Shown here one piece after another: positions 6,872 through 16,272 of a DNA stretch of 37,454 bases. Numbering within the stretch: position 1 is the stretch's first letter; every line of letters starts with the position of its first letter. A program made the position numbers and the translations under genes. The DNA lies in assembly GCA_016206155.1 (NCBI GenBank), contig JACQSC010000002.1:207473-244926 (forward strand), in the 5' to 3' direction. Source of the stretch: Candidatus Uhrbacteria bacterium (GTDB taxonomy: Bacteria; Patescibacteriota; Patescibacteriia; JACQRZ01). Below the pieces are notes generated by a model that searched no databases, was not told the DNA's origin, and was given only the letters and a program-made list of their open reading frames with translations.

Positions 6872-8122
6872 ATGGTGATAAAAGATATTATTGGTTCGGA
6901 AATTTTGGACTCGCGAGGCAATCCGACAATTCGCGTAACAGTGACTCTGGCAAATGGCGTGTCTGGAACCGCTTCGGTTCCTTCGGGCGCTTCGACAGGA
7001 ATCCATGAAGCGCTCGAGCTTCGAGACAATGATCCACGCCGTTATGGCGGGAAGGGAGTACTCAAGGCAATACGAAACATCAACAGTGCGCTTGCCGGAG
7101 AAGTGCGGGGACTGGACGTTCGTCGCCAGCGGCTTATTGATCGCCGATTGTGCGCTGTGGACGGCACGCCAAACAAGTCTCATCTTGGCGCAAACGCGAT
7201 CCTTGGCGTCTCACTTGCGTGCGCGCATGCGGCCGCTGTCGCATTGAAGATGCCCCTGTATCGCTCCTTGAGGCTCGTCTTCGCGCTTTCGTATCCATCT
7301 TTTCGCATGCCTTACCCAATGATGAATATTGAAAATGGCGGCGCCCATGCCGGCTGGATTCTCGATTTTCAAGAATTTATGATTGTTCCACGGCAAAAAT
7401 CATTTTCTCGCCGCGTTCAGTGCGGATCAGAGGTTTTTCATGCATTGGGCACGCTTTTGCGCAAACGAGGATTCTCGACACTCGTCGGGGATGAAGGTGG
7501 ATATGCTATTTTGTTTGAGAAAAATGAGGATGCGCTCCGTATGATTGTTAAGGCTATTGCCGCGGCAGGGTATACGCCGGGTACGGACGTGGTACTCGCA
7601 TTGGATCCGGCAACATCGGAATTTTTTAAGATGAAAAAATATGAACTAAAAAGGGATCACGCCAATCTTTCAACGCGTCAAATGATCGCTCTCTGGGAGA
7701 GGTGGATAAAAAAATATCCAATCATTTCCATCGAAGATGGTTTGGCGGAGGACGACTGGGACGGTTGGCAGGCAATGACCGCCCTATTGGGAAAGAAGGT
7801 AATGCTTGTTGGCGATGATTTCTTTGTCACTGATGCCAAGCGACTTCAGCTTGGCATTGACAGGCGATGCGCGAATGCTATCCTCATAAAGCCTAATCAA
7901 ATCGGAACACTAACGGAAACGATCGATTGTGTTCAGCTTGCGCAGCAGAGTGGCTACAAGGTCGTTATTTCGCATCGTTCCGGTGAGACTGTTGATACGA
8001 CCATTGCCGATCTTGCTGTTGCGGTTCGCGCCGATTATATCAAAACGGGAAGCCTCTCTCGATCGGAGCGGGTTGAAAAATACAATCGGCTCATGGAGAT
8101 TGAACGTGAACTCAAATTATAG
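6872..8122 (+). CDS. eno: Enolase
   Basis: Dehydrates 2-phosphoglycerate to phosphoenolpyruvate with Mg2+. The product is 416 aa, normal length. Motifs in order are SVPSGASTGIHEA (mobile loop), NGGAHA, DFQEFMIVP, LVGDEGGYA (general acid Glu), ALDPATSEFF, SIEDGLAEDDWDGW and LVGDDFFVTD (the three metal ligands), ILIKPNQIGT (catalytic Lys), SHRSGETVDT and YIKTGSLSRSERV. All catalytic and metal residues I can check are present. It starts 12 nt after pgk and is followed by gpmI after 17 nt. No Shine-Dalgarno is visible. Confidence 0.96.
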   Translation: MVIKDIIGSEILDSRGNPTIRVTVTLANGVSGTASVPSGASTGIHEALELRDNDPRRYGGKGVLKAIRNINSALAGEVRGLDVRRQRLIDRRLCAVDGTPNKSHLGANAILGVSLACAHAAAVALKMPLYRSLRLVFALSYPSFRMPYPMMNIENGGAHAGWILDFQEFMIVPRQKSFSRRVQCGSEVFHALGTLLRKRGFSTLVGDEGGYAILFEKNEDALRMIVKAIAAAGYTPGTDVVLALDPATSEFFKMKKYELKRDHANLSTRQMIALWERWIKKYPIISIEDGLAEDDWDGWQAMTALLGKKVMLVGDDFFVTDAKRLQLGIDRRCANAILIKPNQIGTLTETIDCVQLAQQSGYKVVISHRSGETVDTTIADLAVAVRADYIKTGSLSRSERVEKYNRLMEIERELKL

Positions 8123-8139
8123 CCGTTACGCTTGCACAT

Positions 8140-9735
8140 ATGAATGGTGTTCATAGGCCATGTATTCTTATTGTCCTTGATGGGTGGGGAATTGCCGCCC
8201 CATCGCGCGCCAACGCCATCGTTGAAGCAAAAACCCCTTTTTTTGACTCGCTTGTTGAGCGCTACCCGACCGCCGTACTGCAAGCCTCGGGAGAGGCAAC
8301 GGGCCTGCCATGGTCGGAGGTTGGCAACTCAGAGGTGGGACACATGAATATTGGCGCGGGGAGAATTGTGTATCAGGATCTCTCCCGGATCAACAGCGCC
8401 ATTTCCGATCGTACCTTTTCCAAAAACACTGCGCTGCTATCTGCCTTTACCCATGCACGAGATACGTCTCACGCGCTGCACATTATCGGTATGCCAAGCG
8501 CAAGCGGGGTGCATGGCCACATTGACCACCTTTTTGCTCTCTGTGAGCTTGTTCAGACGTACGGAATTAAACGTGCGTTTCTTCATATTTTCCTCGATGG
8601 CAGAGATGCACCCTTCGCAAGCGGCGCCGGCTTTGTCCGTTCAATTGAAGAGCGCATTGCCGGTACTACCATTCGTATCGCTTCTCTCAGCGGCCGTCGC
8701 TATGCGATGGATCGTGATAACCACTGGGAGCGGACCGAATTAGCATACCGCGCCATTGCAGAGGGCCGCCCATGGAGCAACGAAAATCCAGTTACCGCGA
8801 TTGAGCAATCATATGCAAGCGGCGTGTATGACGAGGAATTCTCTCCGCTAGCGCTTGCGCATAATGGCGCGCCCGTCGGCGCCATTGCGAATGGCGACGC
8901 GCTTATTTTTTTTAATATTCGCGCTGATCGCGCGCGGCAGATTGCAAGCGCATTCATCAGAGATGATTTTAACCGATTCGAACGCGTGGCTCTTAAGGAT
9001 ATTCATGTTGTTACCATGACACAGTATGATGCGGCATTCAATGTGCCTGTTGGATTTGCGCCACAGCGTATCAGCCATTCCCTTGCCGAGTGTATCAGCG
9101 ATGCGGGGCTGAAGCAAATTCATATTGCGGAAACGGAAAAGTATGCGCATATCACGTATTTCCTCAATGACGGACGCGAAGAGCCATTCCGCGGGGAGGA
9201 TCGGGTAATGATCTCCTCGCCTCGCATTGAAACCTATGCAAAAAAACCGGAAATGAGCGCTCTCGAGATTACGGAGGCAGTCATTTCAGTCATTGATAGG
9301 GGATCTCATGATGTCATCGCGGTTAATTTTGCTAACGCGGATATGGTTGGTCATACAGGCGACTTCAAAGCGACGGTTGCCGCTCTTGAAGTTCTTGATC
9401 GCTGCATGAGGCGCATTGTTGAGTCAGCGCTTGCAAAAGGCGGCTGTGTTTTTATTACCGCCGATCATGGAAACGCGGAAAAACTTTTTGATCTCCATAC
9501 CGGGCAAATTGATAAGGAGCATAGCAATAATCCTGTCCCTTGTATCATGGTTGCGCGCGAGCTTGAAGGACGTACGCTCAACGCCCAGGATGTCTCCAGT
9601 GATGATTTGCATATTCTCGAACCCCATGGTATGTTGTCAGACGTTGCGCCGACGCTGCTCCATTTTTTGGGAATTCCTAAAGCCAGCGAAATGACCGGCA
9701 ACGATCTATTGGCTGGGATCATTGGCATTCACTAG
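8140..9735 (+). CDS. gpmI: 2,3-bisphosphoglycerate-independent phosphoglycerate mutase
   Basis: Interconverts 3- and 2-phosphoglycerate through a phosphoserine and two Mn2+ ions. The product is 531 aa, typical for iPGM. VLDGWG supplies a metal Asp, and GNSEVGHMNIGAGR carries the nucleophile Ser. LDGRDAPF and GRRYAMDRDNHWER belong to the inserted phosphotransferase domain. NFANADMVGHTG, TADHGNAE and the His of KEHSNNPVP complete the metal sites. Placement after gap, pgk and eno gives a contiguous route from glyceraldehyde-3-phosphate to phosphoenolpyruvate, with the mutase last in gene order. mreB follows 13 nt later, possibly on the same transcript. Confidence 0.96.
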   Translation: MNGVHRPCILIVLDGWGIAAPSRANAIVEAKTPFFDSLVERYPTAVLQASGEATGLPWSEVGNSEVGHMNIGAGRIVYQDLSRINSAISDRTFSKNTALLSAFTHARDTSHALHIIGMPSASGVHGHIDHLFALCELVQTYGIKRAFLHIFLDGRDAPFASGAGFVRSIEERIAGTTIRIASLSGRRYAMDRDNHWERTELAYRAIAEGRPWSNENPVTAIEQSYASGVYDEEFSPLALAHNGAPVGAIANGDALIFFNIRADRARQIASAFIRDDFNRFERVALKDIHVVTMTQYDAAFNVPVGFAPQRISHSLAECISDAGLKQIHIAETEKYAHITYFLNDGREEPFRGEDRVMISSPRIETYAKKPEMSALEITEAVISVIDRGSHDVIAVNFANADMVGHTGDFKATVAALEVLDRCMRRIVESALAKGGCVFITADHGNAEKLFDLHTGQIDKEHSNNPVPCIMVARELEGRTLNAQDVSSDDLHILEPHGMLSDVAPTLLHFLGIPKASEMTGNDLLAGIIGIH

Positions 9736-9748
9736 CTGATCGATAGAT

Positions 9749-10810
9749 ATGCGCCCGATTCTTAACAGGCTTTTTGGCCGTTTCTCGAATGATCTCGGTA
9801 TTGACCTTGGTACCGCGAATACCCTCGTCTACGTTAATGACAAGGGTATTGTTATCAATGAGCCTTCCGTGGTTGCCGTGAATATGCGTACGGATCAAAT
9901 TCTTGCCGTTGGATCTGAGGCATACAAAATGGTTGGCAGAACGCCGGCTCATATTGTCGCGAGCAAGCCGCTCGTCGACGGAGTGATCTCCGACTTCGAG
10001 GTGACGGAAAAAATGTTGAACTATTTCATCAAGAAGGTGCACATCGAGCGATTTGGATTTTCCCCGCGGCCGCGTGTTGTTATTGGTATCCCCCTTGATA
10101 TAACCGAGGTGGAGCGGAAGGCCGTTGAAGATGCCGCGCATTCCGCCGGCGCGCGCGAAGTCTATCTTATCGAGCAGCCGATGGCAGCTGCGATAGGCGC
10201 GCGTCTTCCGGTCCAGGAGTCAAAGGGCGCCATGGTTGTTGACATCGGCGGAGGAACGACTGATATCGCTGTCATTTCCTTGGGGGGGATTGTAACATCA
10301 AAGTCGCTAAAGGTTGCTGGCAATGAATTGAACGAAGACATCATTCGGTACGCACGCGATTATTTCAATATTCTTCTTGGTGAACGCACTGCCGAGCAAG
10401 TCAAAATTAAAATAGGCTCTGCCGACATCCTCCCAGAACCGTTGGTGATGAAGGTGCGGGGCCGCGATCTCGTAAGCGGTTTACCCAAAGAAATTCTTAT
10501 GGATGACGCGCAGGTGCGCGAAGCGCTCACGCGAACCGTACGAACGATCGTCGACAATATAAAAACAACGATAGAAAATACGCCGCCGGAATTGGTCTCC
10601 GATATTTACGAGCATGGACTCCTGCTAACAGGCGGGGGAGCGCTTCTCAAGGAACTTGATCGTCTTATTTCCGACGCAACCGGGGTCCCTGTCGTTGTTG
10701 CCGAGGATCCACTTACATGTGTTGTGCGTGGAACGGCAGTCCTTATTGATGACCTTGCATTTTTAACAAACGTCATGGTGCCGCTGGCTAATGATAAGTG
10801 GCGCAAGTAG
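9749..10810 (+). CDS. mreB: Rod shape-determining protein MreB
   Basis: Bacterial actin homologue that organises lateral wall synthesis at the inner membrane. The product is 353 aa. Visible ATPase motifs are GIDLGTANTLVYV (phosphate 1), DIGGGTTDIAVIS (phosphate 2) and LTGGGALLKEL (adenosine motif), plus the conserved IGIPLDITEVERKAV and IEQPMAAAIGA blocks. The N-terminus MRPILNRLFGRF is short and amphipathic and could touch the membrane. mreC follows 18 nt downstream. mreD and the usual PBP2/RodA genes are not adjacent. Confidence 0.96.
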   Translation: MRPILNRLFGRFSNDLGIDLGTANTLVYVNDKGIVINEPSVVAVNMRTDQILAVGSEAYKMVGRTPAHIVASKPLVDGVISDFEVTEKMLNYFIKKVHIERFGFSPRPRVVIGIPLDITEVERKAVEDAAHSAGAREVYLIEQPMAAAIGARLPVQESKGAMVVDIGGGTTDIAVISLGGIVTSKSLKVAGNELNEDIIRYARDYFNILLGERTAEQVKIKIGSADILPEPLVMKVRGRDLVSGLPKEILMDDAQVREALTRTVRTIVDNIKTTIENTPPELVSDIYEHGLLLTGGGALLKELDRLISDATGVPVVVAEDPLTCVVRGTAVLIDDLAFLTNVMVPLANDKWRK

Positions 10811-10828
10811 GAGGGGTATGTATCTGCA

Positions 10829-11566
10829 ATGAGGAAGATTCTTAGTATCGCATCTATCATAGCGGGATTGGGTATTATTTTTGCGACGTCCGCGCTTCTT
10901 CCCGTTGAACGCGTTGTGCTTGGGATATCAGCGAATATATTTGGTATTAATGCGCGGGATTTGCCGTATGTGGCGGAAGTATGCGATGCATCCCTTTCCG
11001 CTCGTTCCTTGTTGCTGTCACAGGAGAATCAGGATCTGCGAGAGCAATTGCGTTTCGTCAAGCGAAGCAAGGTGGAAATGCTTGGCGCTCCTATTAGCGG
11101 ATATGCGACAGACCCCGCCCGTTCACTGTATGTTGTTGCACGAGGAACGCAAGACGGTGTTCGCGCGGGCGCGCCAGTCATTGCCGGAGATGGCAACCTC
11201 ATCGGAACGGTTCAATCTGCAGACGCGCAAACAAGTATGGTGCGCCCCGTGCACGACCCTCGCAGCAAAATTCTTGTGGTCATTCCCGGTGAAAAAGCCA
11301 GCGTGCACGGCATCGCGGAGGGTCGATTTGGTGTTGGTGTTGAATTAACAACGGTACCAATTACCGAAGAGCTCCGCACCGGCGATAGTGTCATGACGTC
11401 GGGACTCCAGCAAGGGATACCCGCCGGTCTTGTTGTTGGAACAATTTCGGATATAAAGAAAAATCCCGAGGACCTCTTTCAGACTGCTTCGCTTTCAATT
11501 CCGCATCCTGCAGTCCCGCCGCGGAACATCTCAATTATTATTCAGCCGACCAATGAACCAGATTAG
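10829..11566 (+). CDS. mreC: Rod shape-determining protein MreC
   Basis: Single-pass membrane protein linking MreB to wall enzymes in the periplasm or cell-wall space. The product is 245 aa. An N-terminal transmembrane segment covers residues ~4-24, a short coiled coil ~62-78 (LSQENQDLREQLRFV), then the beta-rich MreC domain with the typical GxxxGxxVxxxDGxLIGxV-like pattern around residues 110-130 and TSGLQQGIPAGLVVGTI near 200. It is slightly shorter than most MreC. A Shine-Dalgarno-like AGGAGG lies at 10809-10814, rather far (14 nt) from the ATG; the nearer ATG at 10818 hits a stop after four codons. It overlaps lepA by 14 nt. Confidence 0.92.
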   Translation: MRKILSIASIIAGLGIIFATSALLPVERVVLGISANIFGINARDLPYVAEVCDASLSARSLLLSQENQDLREQLRFVKRSKVEMLGAPISGYATDPARSLYVVARGTQDGVRAGAPVIAGDGNLIGTVQSADAQTSMVRPVHDPRSKILVVIPGEKASVHGIAEGRFGVGVELTTVPITEELRTGDSVMTSGLQQGIPAGLVVGTISDIKKNPEDLFQTASLSIPHPAVPPRNISIIIQPTNEPD

Positions 11567-13355
11567 AAATTTTTGCATTATTGCCCATATCGATCACGGG
11601 AAAAGCACGCTTGCGGACCGCTTTCTTGAACTTACCGGTACAGTGAGCCATCGCGAGATGAAGGAGCAAATTCTCGATCAAATGGATCTTGAACGTGAGC
11701 GCGGGATAACCATCAAATTGCAGCCGGTGCGGATGACGTATACCCTGAACCTAATACGCTATACCTTGAATTTGATTGATACGCCTGGCCATGTTGATTT
11801 TGCGTACGAAGTGTCTCGATCCCTGGCTGCGGTTGAAGGCGCCATTCTTCTTGTCGACGCAACCCAGGGAATTCAGGCACAGACCCTGGCAAATCTCTAT
11901 CTTGCCCTTGAGCAGAATCTTGCCATTATTCCCGCTATCAACAAAATCGATTTGCCAAGCGCGCGCGTGGAGCAAACGGCGTCGGAGCTCATGTCCCTTC
12001 TTGCTTGCCAGCGCGAAGATATTTGCTCCGTATCCGGCAAGACTGGCGATGGTGTGCATGAGCTCCTGGAGGAATGCATTCGTCGCGTTCCACCACCCTC
12101 TCCCATGGAGCACAGTACATTGCGAGCGCTTATTTTTGATTCAGTCTATGATGACTACCGCGGCGTTCTAGCCTATATTCGCATTGTGGATGGATCGGTG
12201 ACTTCCGATGATCCCATCCGCTTCATGGCAAGCGGCGCAGTCAGCAAAGCTGGTGAGGTTGGATACTTTACTCCCGCCTATAAGAAATGTGATCGCATTT
12301 CGGCTGGAGAAATCGGATACATGGCTACAGGCCTAAAGAGTGTTCATGATTGCCGTGTTGGTGACACCATTATACTCGCTACCGATAAAGGGGCGCACCA
12401 ACTCCCGGGATATAAGGATGCAAAACCGATGGTTTTTGCGGGTATTTTCTGCAAGGATGGGGATCAACTGAAGCACTTGAGGGAGGGGGTTGAGAAACTT
12501 AAGGCGAATGATGCCGCATTTACCTTTGAGCCGGAACATTCGTTAGCGCTTGGCTTTGGTTTTCGGTGCGGTTTTTTGGGAATGCTTCATCTGGAAATCA
12601 TTAAGGAGCGCCTCGCCCGTGAATACGATCTCGATATCATTGTTACTGTTCCCTCGGTTGCTTATCGCGTTGTATTGAAGACTGGCGAGGAGCGGATTAT
12701 CCACGGCCCCCTTGAGCTTCCCGACGAGAACATGATAGAAAGCATTGCCGAGCCATGGGTTTCACTCGATGTTGTCACTCCCGAATCGACTCTTGGATCT
12801 CTTCTCGGGCTTGTATCTGAGCGGCGGGGGATCTATATTACCACTGAATATCTGCCGGGGGAGCAGCAGTCATTAGATAGGCGGGTCATTGTCCGCTTTG
12901 AGATTCCATTGAGCGGCGTTATTGTTGACTTTTATGATGCGCTGAAGAGTATTTCCTCCGGGTATGCTTCCATGAACTACGATCTCTGCGGATATCGGCC
13001 GGCTGATGTTGTTCGCATGGATATAATTGTCGGTCCGCAACGAGTAGATGAACTTTCATCAATTATTACCCGTGAAGAAGCGTATCGACGGGGAAAGGGC
13101 ATCGTTGAATCGCTAAAAAAAGCAATTCCGCGGGCTCAATTCGAGATTAAGCTGCAGGCGGCAGTCGGCGCAAAAATCATCGCATCCGAGCGCATCGCAC
13201 CGTTTCGAAAGGATGTCACATCGGGACTCTACGGAGGAGACGTGACAAGAAAACAGAAACTGCTCGCAAAGCAAAAAAGGGGGAAGAAGCGAATGCAGGG
13301 CGCTGGCCGCGTAGATATTCCCACCGACGCCTATCTGACTATTCTTAAGAGATGA
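11553..13355 (+). CDS. lepA: Elongation factor 4 (LepA)
   Basis: Ribosome-associated GTPase of the EF-G family implicated in back-translocation, initiation or ribosome assembly. The product is 600 aa, the normal length. GTPase motifs are AHIDHGKST, ERGITIK, DTPGHVDF and NKIDLP. The LepA-specific C-terminal domain ends in the conserved AKQKRGKKRMQGAGRVDIP block. A local YTLNLI doublet before DTPGH (residues ~64-75) sits where family members carry a variable loop and looks like chance similarity. The start lies inside the end of mreC, suggesting translational coupling. Confidence 0.96.
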   Translation: MNQIRNFCIIAHIDHGKSTLADRFLELTGTVSHREMKEQILDQMDLERERGITIKLQPVRMTYTLNLIRYTLNLIDTPGHVDFAYEVSRSLAAVEGAILLVDATQGIQAQTLANLYLALEQNLAIIPAINKIDLPSARVEQTASELMSLLACQREDICSVSGKTGDGVHELLEECIRRVPPPSPMEHSTLRALIFDSVYDDYRGVLAYIRIVDGSVTSDDPIRFMASGAVSKAGEVGYFTPAYKKCDRISAGEIGYMATGLKSVHDCRVGDTIILATDKGAHQLPGYKDAKPMVFAGIFCKDGDQLKHLREGVEKLKANDAAFTFEPEHSLALGFGFRCGFLGMLHLEIIKERLAREYDLDIIVTVPSVAYRVVLKTGEERIIHGPLELPDENMIESIAEPWVSLDVVTPESTLGSLLGLVSERRGIYITTEYLPGEQQSLDRRVIVRFEIPLSGVIVDFYDALKSISSGYASMNYDLCGYRPADVVRMDIIVGPQRVDELSSIITREEAYRRGKGIVESLKKAIPRAQFEIKLQAAVGAKIIASERIAPFRKDVTSGLYGGDVTRKQKLLAKQKRGKKRMQGAGRVDIPTDAYLTILKR

Positions 13356-13359
13356 GATT

Positions 13360-13368
13360 TGATATACT
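13360..13368 (+). promoter_or_regulatory. Extended -10 promoter for the small membrane protein, leaderless spacing
   Basis: TGATATACT with -10 TATACT at 13363-13368 ends six bases before the ATG at 13375, so transcription would start at or next to the start codon. There is no clear -35. It overlaps the lepA/sORF spacer. Confidence 0.5.
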
Positions 13369-13374
13369 CATTTT

Positions 13375-13479
13375 ATGGCACTAAACAAACGAACGCAGCG
13401 GCGCGTATGGATTCTGATCACCGTTTTTGTGACGGTGAGTATGGTGTTATCGTTGCTGCTCCCCATATACTATTTTTAA
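13375..13479 (+). CDS. 34-aa single-pass membrane miniprotein
   Basis: A small ORF not normally called. It has a basic N-terminus MALNKRTQRR followed by a hydrophobic helix (residues ~11-33) ending PIYYF and a TAA stop. The charge pattern predicts the N-terminus inside the cell. It is supported by a promoter-like TATACT placed for a leaderless start and by exact fit in the gap between lepA (ends 13355) and recJ (starts 13484). I do not recognise a function; the position beside recJ and lepA offers no clear hint. Confidence 0.65.
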   Translation: MALNKRTQRRVWILITVFVTVSMVLSLLLPIYYF

Positions 13480-13483
13480 AGAG

Positions 13484-15133
13484 ATGGTGATTAATCCGCA
13501 GGTATCAGCGTTGCTCGAGAAGCGCGGGATACCCAGTGAAGGACACGATCATTTTCTTTTTCCTTCATACGATCGCGATATTCATGACCCCTTTCTGTTT
13601 GATGATATGCCGACCGCGGTTGATCGGCTCTGTCGTGCGCTCAAGCACAATGAACATATAACAATTTACGGAGACTACGATGTCGATGGAGTCAGCGGCG
13701 CCGTTCTTCTGTACGATGTTCTGACAAAAGCAGGCGGGATCGTTTCGCTTTTTTTTAATCATCGTGAGGATGATGGATACGGGCTCCATTGCCACTGCAT
13801 CGAACGAATCGCAGAGCAGGGGACGCGCGTGCTGATTTCCACTGATTGCGGCATTGCGAATGCAAAGGAAATTGCCTACGCCAACACGCTTGGGATTGAT
13901 ACTATTATCACGGATCACCATACTCCGCCGGAGCGGAGCGAGGACATTCCGGATTCACTTGCGATTATTCATCCTCGAGTACATGCCGATCGTTATCCAT
14001 GGAAGCTCCTCTCTGGCGGCGGAAGCGCCTTTAAGCTCGCTCAAGGGCTCTGTCGCACATTTGCGGATCACGAACCGCTGTGGCACGCCGAAGAGAAATG
14101 GCTTCTTGACTTGGTCGCGATTTCGACACTTGCTGATTGCGTCCCGCTACTCGGAGAAAATCGCGCGTTAGTCCATTACGGGCTCAAAGTGATTAAAAAA
14201 ACACGACGGCCGGGCCTTCGTGCCCTTCTTGCGCGCGTGCCAAAATTTTATCAATCATCGACGCTCAAGGCACTCCACTTTGGCGTTATTCCACTTCTTA
14301 ATGCCGCAAGTCGCATGGAGCACGCGACATATGCCGCGAACGTACTCATCGCGCCCGATGATGCTTCCGCCGGCACTGCCGCCGATCTGCTTGTATCAAT
14401 GAATCTAAACCGGCAACGGCTGACACAAAAGACCATTCGAAGTGTCCCGGGTAATATTCTCCTTAACGGTGAGATATTTCTTGCCGCTTCTCCGCATTGG
14501 CGTGTCGGCGTATTGGGGCTTGCGGCCAATAGGCTATTGGCGGTCTATGACAAGCCGATCGTTCTTGTCCGAAGTGGCAATCCCTCTGTCGGTGTTGCGC
14601 GCAGCACGAAAACCATTCATATAGCAAAAACCTTTCATCGCTTAGCAGACTATTTCGACCGGTTTGGCGGCCATCGTGCCGCAGGCGGCTTTGCGCTGAA
14701 ATCATCCGTCACACTTGATGAATTTGCGGCTGCATGGGAGCGGATATCATTGGTTCAATGTGAACAAGACGCGGGCGTTGAAGATGGCGATGGCCCGATG
14801 CTGTCAGCGATTGATACGCATATTTCCCACATGACACAGGACTTCATTCGCGATCTGTTTCTTTGCGCGCCGTGGGGACCCGGGAATCCGGAACCACGTC
14901 TTAGACTGCGAAATTGCAAAATTACTGACGTGGCGCCAATGGGTACTCGCAAACAATGGATGCGCATACGCATTGAACAGGATGGATCATGCGTTTCAGC
15001 GCGCGCTCCCCAATCGCTCATTTCATTACTCAGTCCCAATAGCCCCGCGATCAGTGATATTATTTGCGCTGCTGAAGTGCGCGAGTGGCGGGGCGCCAAC
15101 TATTTGTCACTGACGGTAGACGCGATTAATTAA
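13484..15133 (+). CDS. recJ: Single-stranded-DNA-specific exonuclease RecJ
   Basis: 5'-3' single-strand exonuclease used in recombination and mismatch or base-excision repair. The product is 549 aa. DHH-family motifs appear in order: GDYDVDGVSGAVLL, STDCGI, TDHH, STLADCVPL, and the DHHA1-domain GGHRAAGGF. The OB-like C-terminal domain is present (APWGPGNPEP onward). All Asp/His metal ligands I can check are intact. AAAGAG just before the ATG may act as a weak Shine-Dalgarno. The gene follows the miniprotein and precedes the RNase HI gene by 4 nt. Confidence 0.94.
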   Translation: MVINPQVSALLEKRGIPSEGHDHFLFPSYDRDIHDPFLFDDMPTAVDRLCRALKHNEHITIYGDYDVDGVSGAVLLYDVLTKAGGIVSLFFNHREDDGYGLHCHCIERIAEQGTRVLISTDCGIANAKEIAYANTLGIDTIITDHHTPPERSEDIPDSLAIIHPRVHADRYPWKLLSGGGSAFKLAQGLCRTFADHEPLWHAEEKWLLDLVAISTLADCVPLLGENRALVHYGLKVIKKTRRPGLRALLARVPKFYQSSTLKALHFGVIPLLNAASRMEHATYAANVLIAPDDASAGTAADLLVSMNLNRQRLTQKTIRSVPGNILLNGEIFLAASPHWRVGVLGLAANRLLAVYDKPIVLVRSGNPSVGVARSTKTIHIAKTFHRLADYFDRFGGHRAAGGFALKSSVTLDEFAAAWERISLVQCEQDAGVEDGDGPMLSAIDTHISHMTQDFIRDLFLCAPWGPGNPEPRLRLRNCKITDVAPMGTRKQWMRIRIEQDGSCVSARAPQSLISLLSPNSPAISDIICAAEVREWRGANYLSLTVDAIN

Positions 15134-15137
15134 TTTT

Positions 15138-15563
15138 ATGAATACGCCTATGAACAAAGATCATATCACAACATACACGGATGGGGGAGCGCGCGGCAAT
15201 CCTGGTCCGGCTGCGCTTGGCGCCGTTGTTATTGATGCTGACGGCAAGAAACATAAGATAAAAAAATATATTGGCAGCGCGACGAACAATGTTGCCGAGT
15301 ATCAAGCACTCATCGCGGCGCTTGAGCGCGCGCATCATCTTGGCGCCCGTCACGTAACATGTTACTTGGATAGCGAGCTCATTGTCAAACAGATGAACCG
15401 AGAATACCGAGTAAAAGATCCAACGCTTGGGCAACTTTTTCTCAAAGTATGGAACATTGCGAGCCGGTTTTCGTCAATTTCATTTCATCATATTCGACGG
15501 GAAAAAAATAAGGAAGCCGATACGCTTGTCAATGAAGCTCTTGATGAAGCGTTGAGGAGGTGA
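15138..15563 (+). CDS. rnhA: Ribonuclease HI family protein
   Basis: Cleaves RNA in RNA:DNA hybrids. The product is 141 aa. Active-site carboxylates appear as YTDGGARGNPG (Asp15), TNNVAEYQAL (Glu), YLDSELIVKQMN (Asp) and KEADTLVNEAL (Asp). The TNNxAEYxAL form without the basic handle region resembles the compact archaeal/YpdQ-type RNase HI rather than E. coli RnhA. With recJ immediately upstream, it forms a nucleic-acid-processing pair that could act on Okazaki fragments or R-loops; that link is inference. Confidence 0.93.
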   Translation: MNTPMNKDHITTYTDGGARGNPGPAALGAVVIDADGKKHKIKKYIGSATNNVAEYQALIAALERAHHLGARHVTCYLDSELIVKQMNREYRVKDPTLGQLFLKVWNIASRFSSISFHHIRREKNKEADTLVNEALDEALRR

Positions 15564-15573
15564 TGACGCGGGG

Positions 15574-15601
15574 TTGACATATGGGGCCGCTATGCTAGTA
15601 T
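15574..15601 (+). promoter_or_regulatory. rnpB promoter
   Basis: Consensus -35 TTGACA at 15574-15579, a 16-nt spacer and -10 TAGTAT at 15596-15601. Transcription would start near 15608, some 40 nt before the P1 helix of RNase P RNA. An alternative -10 TATTAG at 15599 has 19-nt spacing. Confidence 0.6.
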
Positions 15602-15650
15602 TAGTGTCATCATACGATGTGCGCGTCGTATCGTCGCTGATCATTGACAT

Positions 15651-16256
15651 CACTAAACAGCACGAGATGATCGCCCTACTCAACTTTTGAAGTGGAGGGG
15701 GAGGAAAGTCCGAACATCCCGTCTTCGCTAAAGCTTCGACGCGGCAGGCTTTTAGCTATTCAGGCGCTTATCGCGCCGTAGCTTTAGCGGAGGCGGACGG
15801 TAGTCGCTAACGGCGACCTATGATGCATACTCATATGATCGGAATGAGGAAAAACCTTTGCCTGATCGTTATTAGTGGAGGCATCGTACGGGAGAGTGTG
15901 TATATACCCAAAGGTATATACATTGCGTGAGAGGATGTTTTATCACAACGCAGCAACAGAAAAGTCCCCGCAAGGGGAGTCCTTTTTCTAGAAGAAGGAC
16001 AAGATACCGCCCCGATGCCCATCGGGGTAAGGGTGAAATGGTGTGGAGGCTCAATGAAGAGCTGACCTTGATGATATCGAGGGTAAGAGCGCACCAGAGC
16101 CGCAGTGATGCGGCCGCTTGGCAAACACCTACCAGATGCAAGAGCAGATACGCTCGCACAGAGCGTCCCAGCAATGTGGCGCCTTAGAGAGATGATCATC
16201 GCGTAATAATGGGTAATTATTACTTACAGAATTCGGCTTACAAGCGCTGTTTAGTG
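15651..16256 (+). ncRNA. rnpB: RNase P RNA, A-type, enlarged
   Basis: Catalytic RNA that removes tRNA 5' leaders. The ends pair as P1 (CACTAAACAGC at 15651 with GCTGTTTAGTG ending at 16256). Universal elements are the P4 strand GAGGAAAGTCCG near 15701, a TAAC-capped stem (GTCGC/GGCGAC) near 15803-15818, GGGTGAAATGGTG, GGTAAGAGCGCACC, a J-region like GCAAACACCTACCAGATGC, and the 3' CACAGAATTCGGCTTA-type P4 partner. At ~606 nt it is far longer than the 350-400 nt usual for A-type RNAs. Extra helices include CGCTAAAGC/GCTTTAGCG around 15726-15789, a TGTATATACC/GGTATATACA hairpin near 15898-15921 and GTAATAAT/ATTATTAC near 16202-16223. Exact ends are approximate. Confidence 0.93.
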
Positions 16257-16272
16257 GTATCACTGATTATTG

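Noticed and set aside
11736-11781. Tandem duplication of YTLNLI in LepA
   Set aside because: The DNA copies differ at several positions and the site corresponds to a variable loop in LepA, so it is most likely chance similarity.
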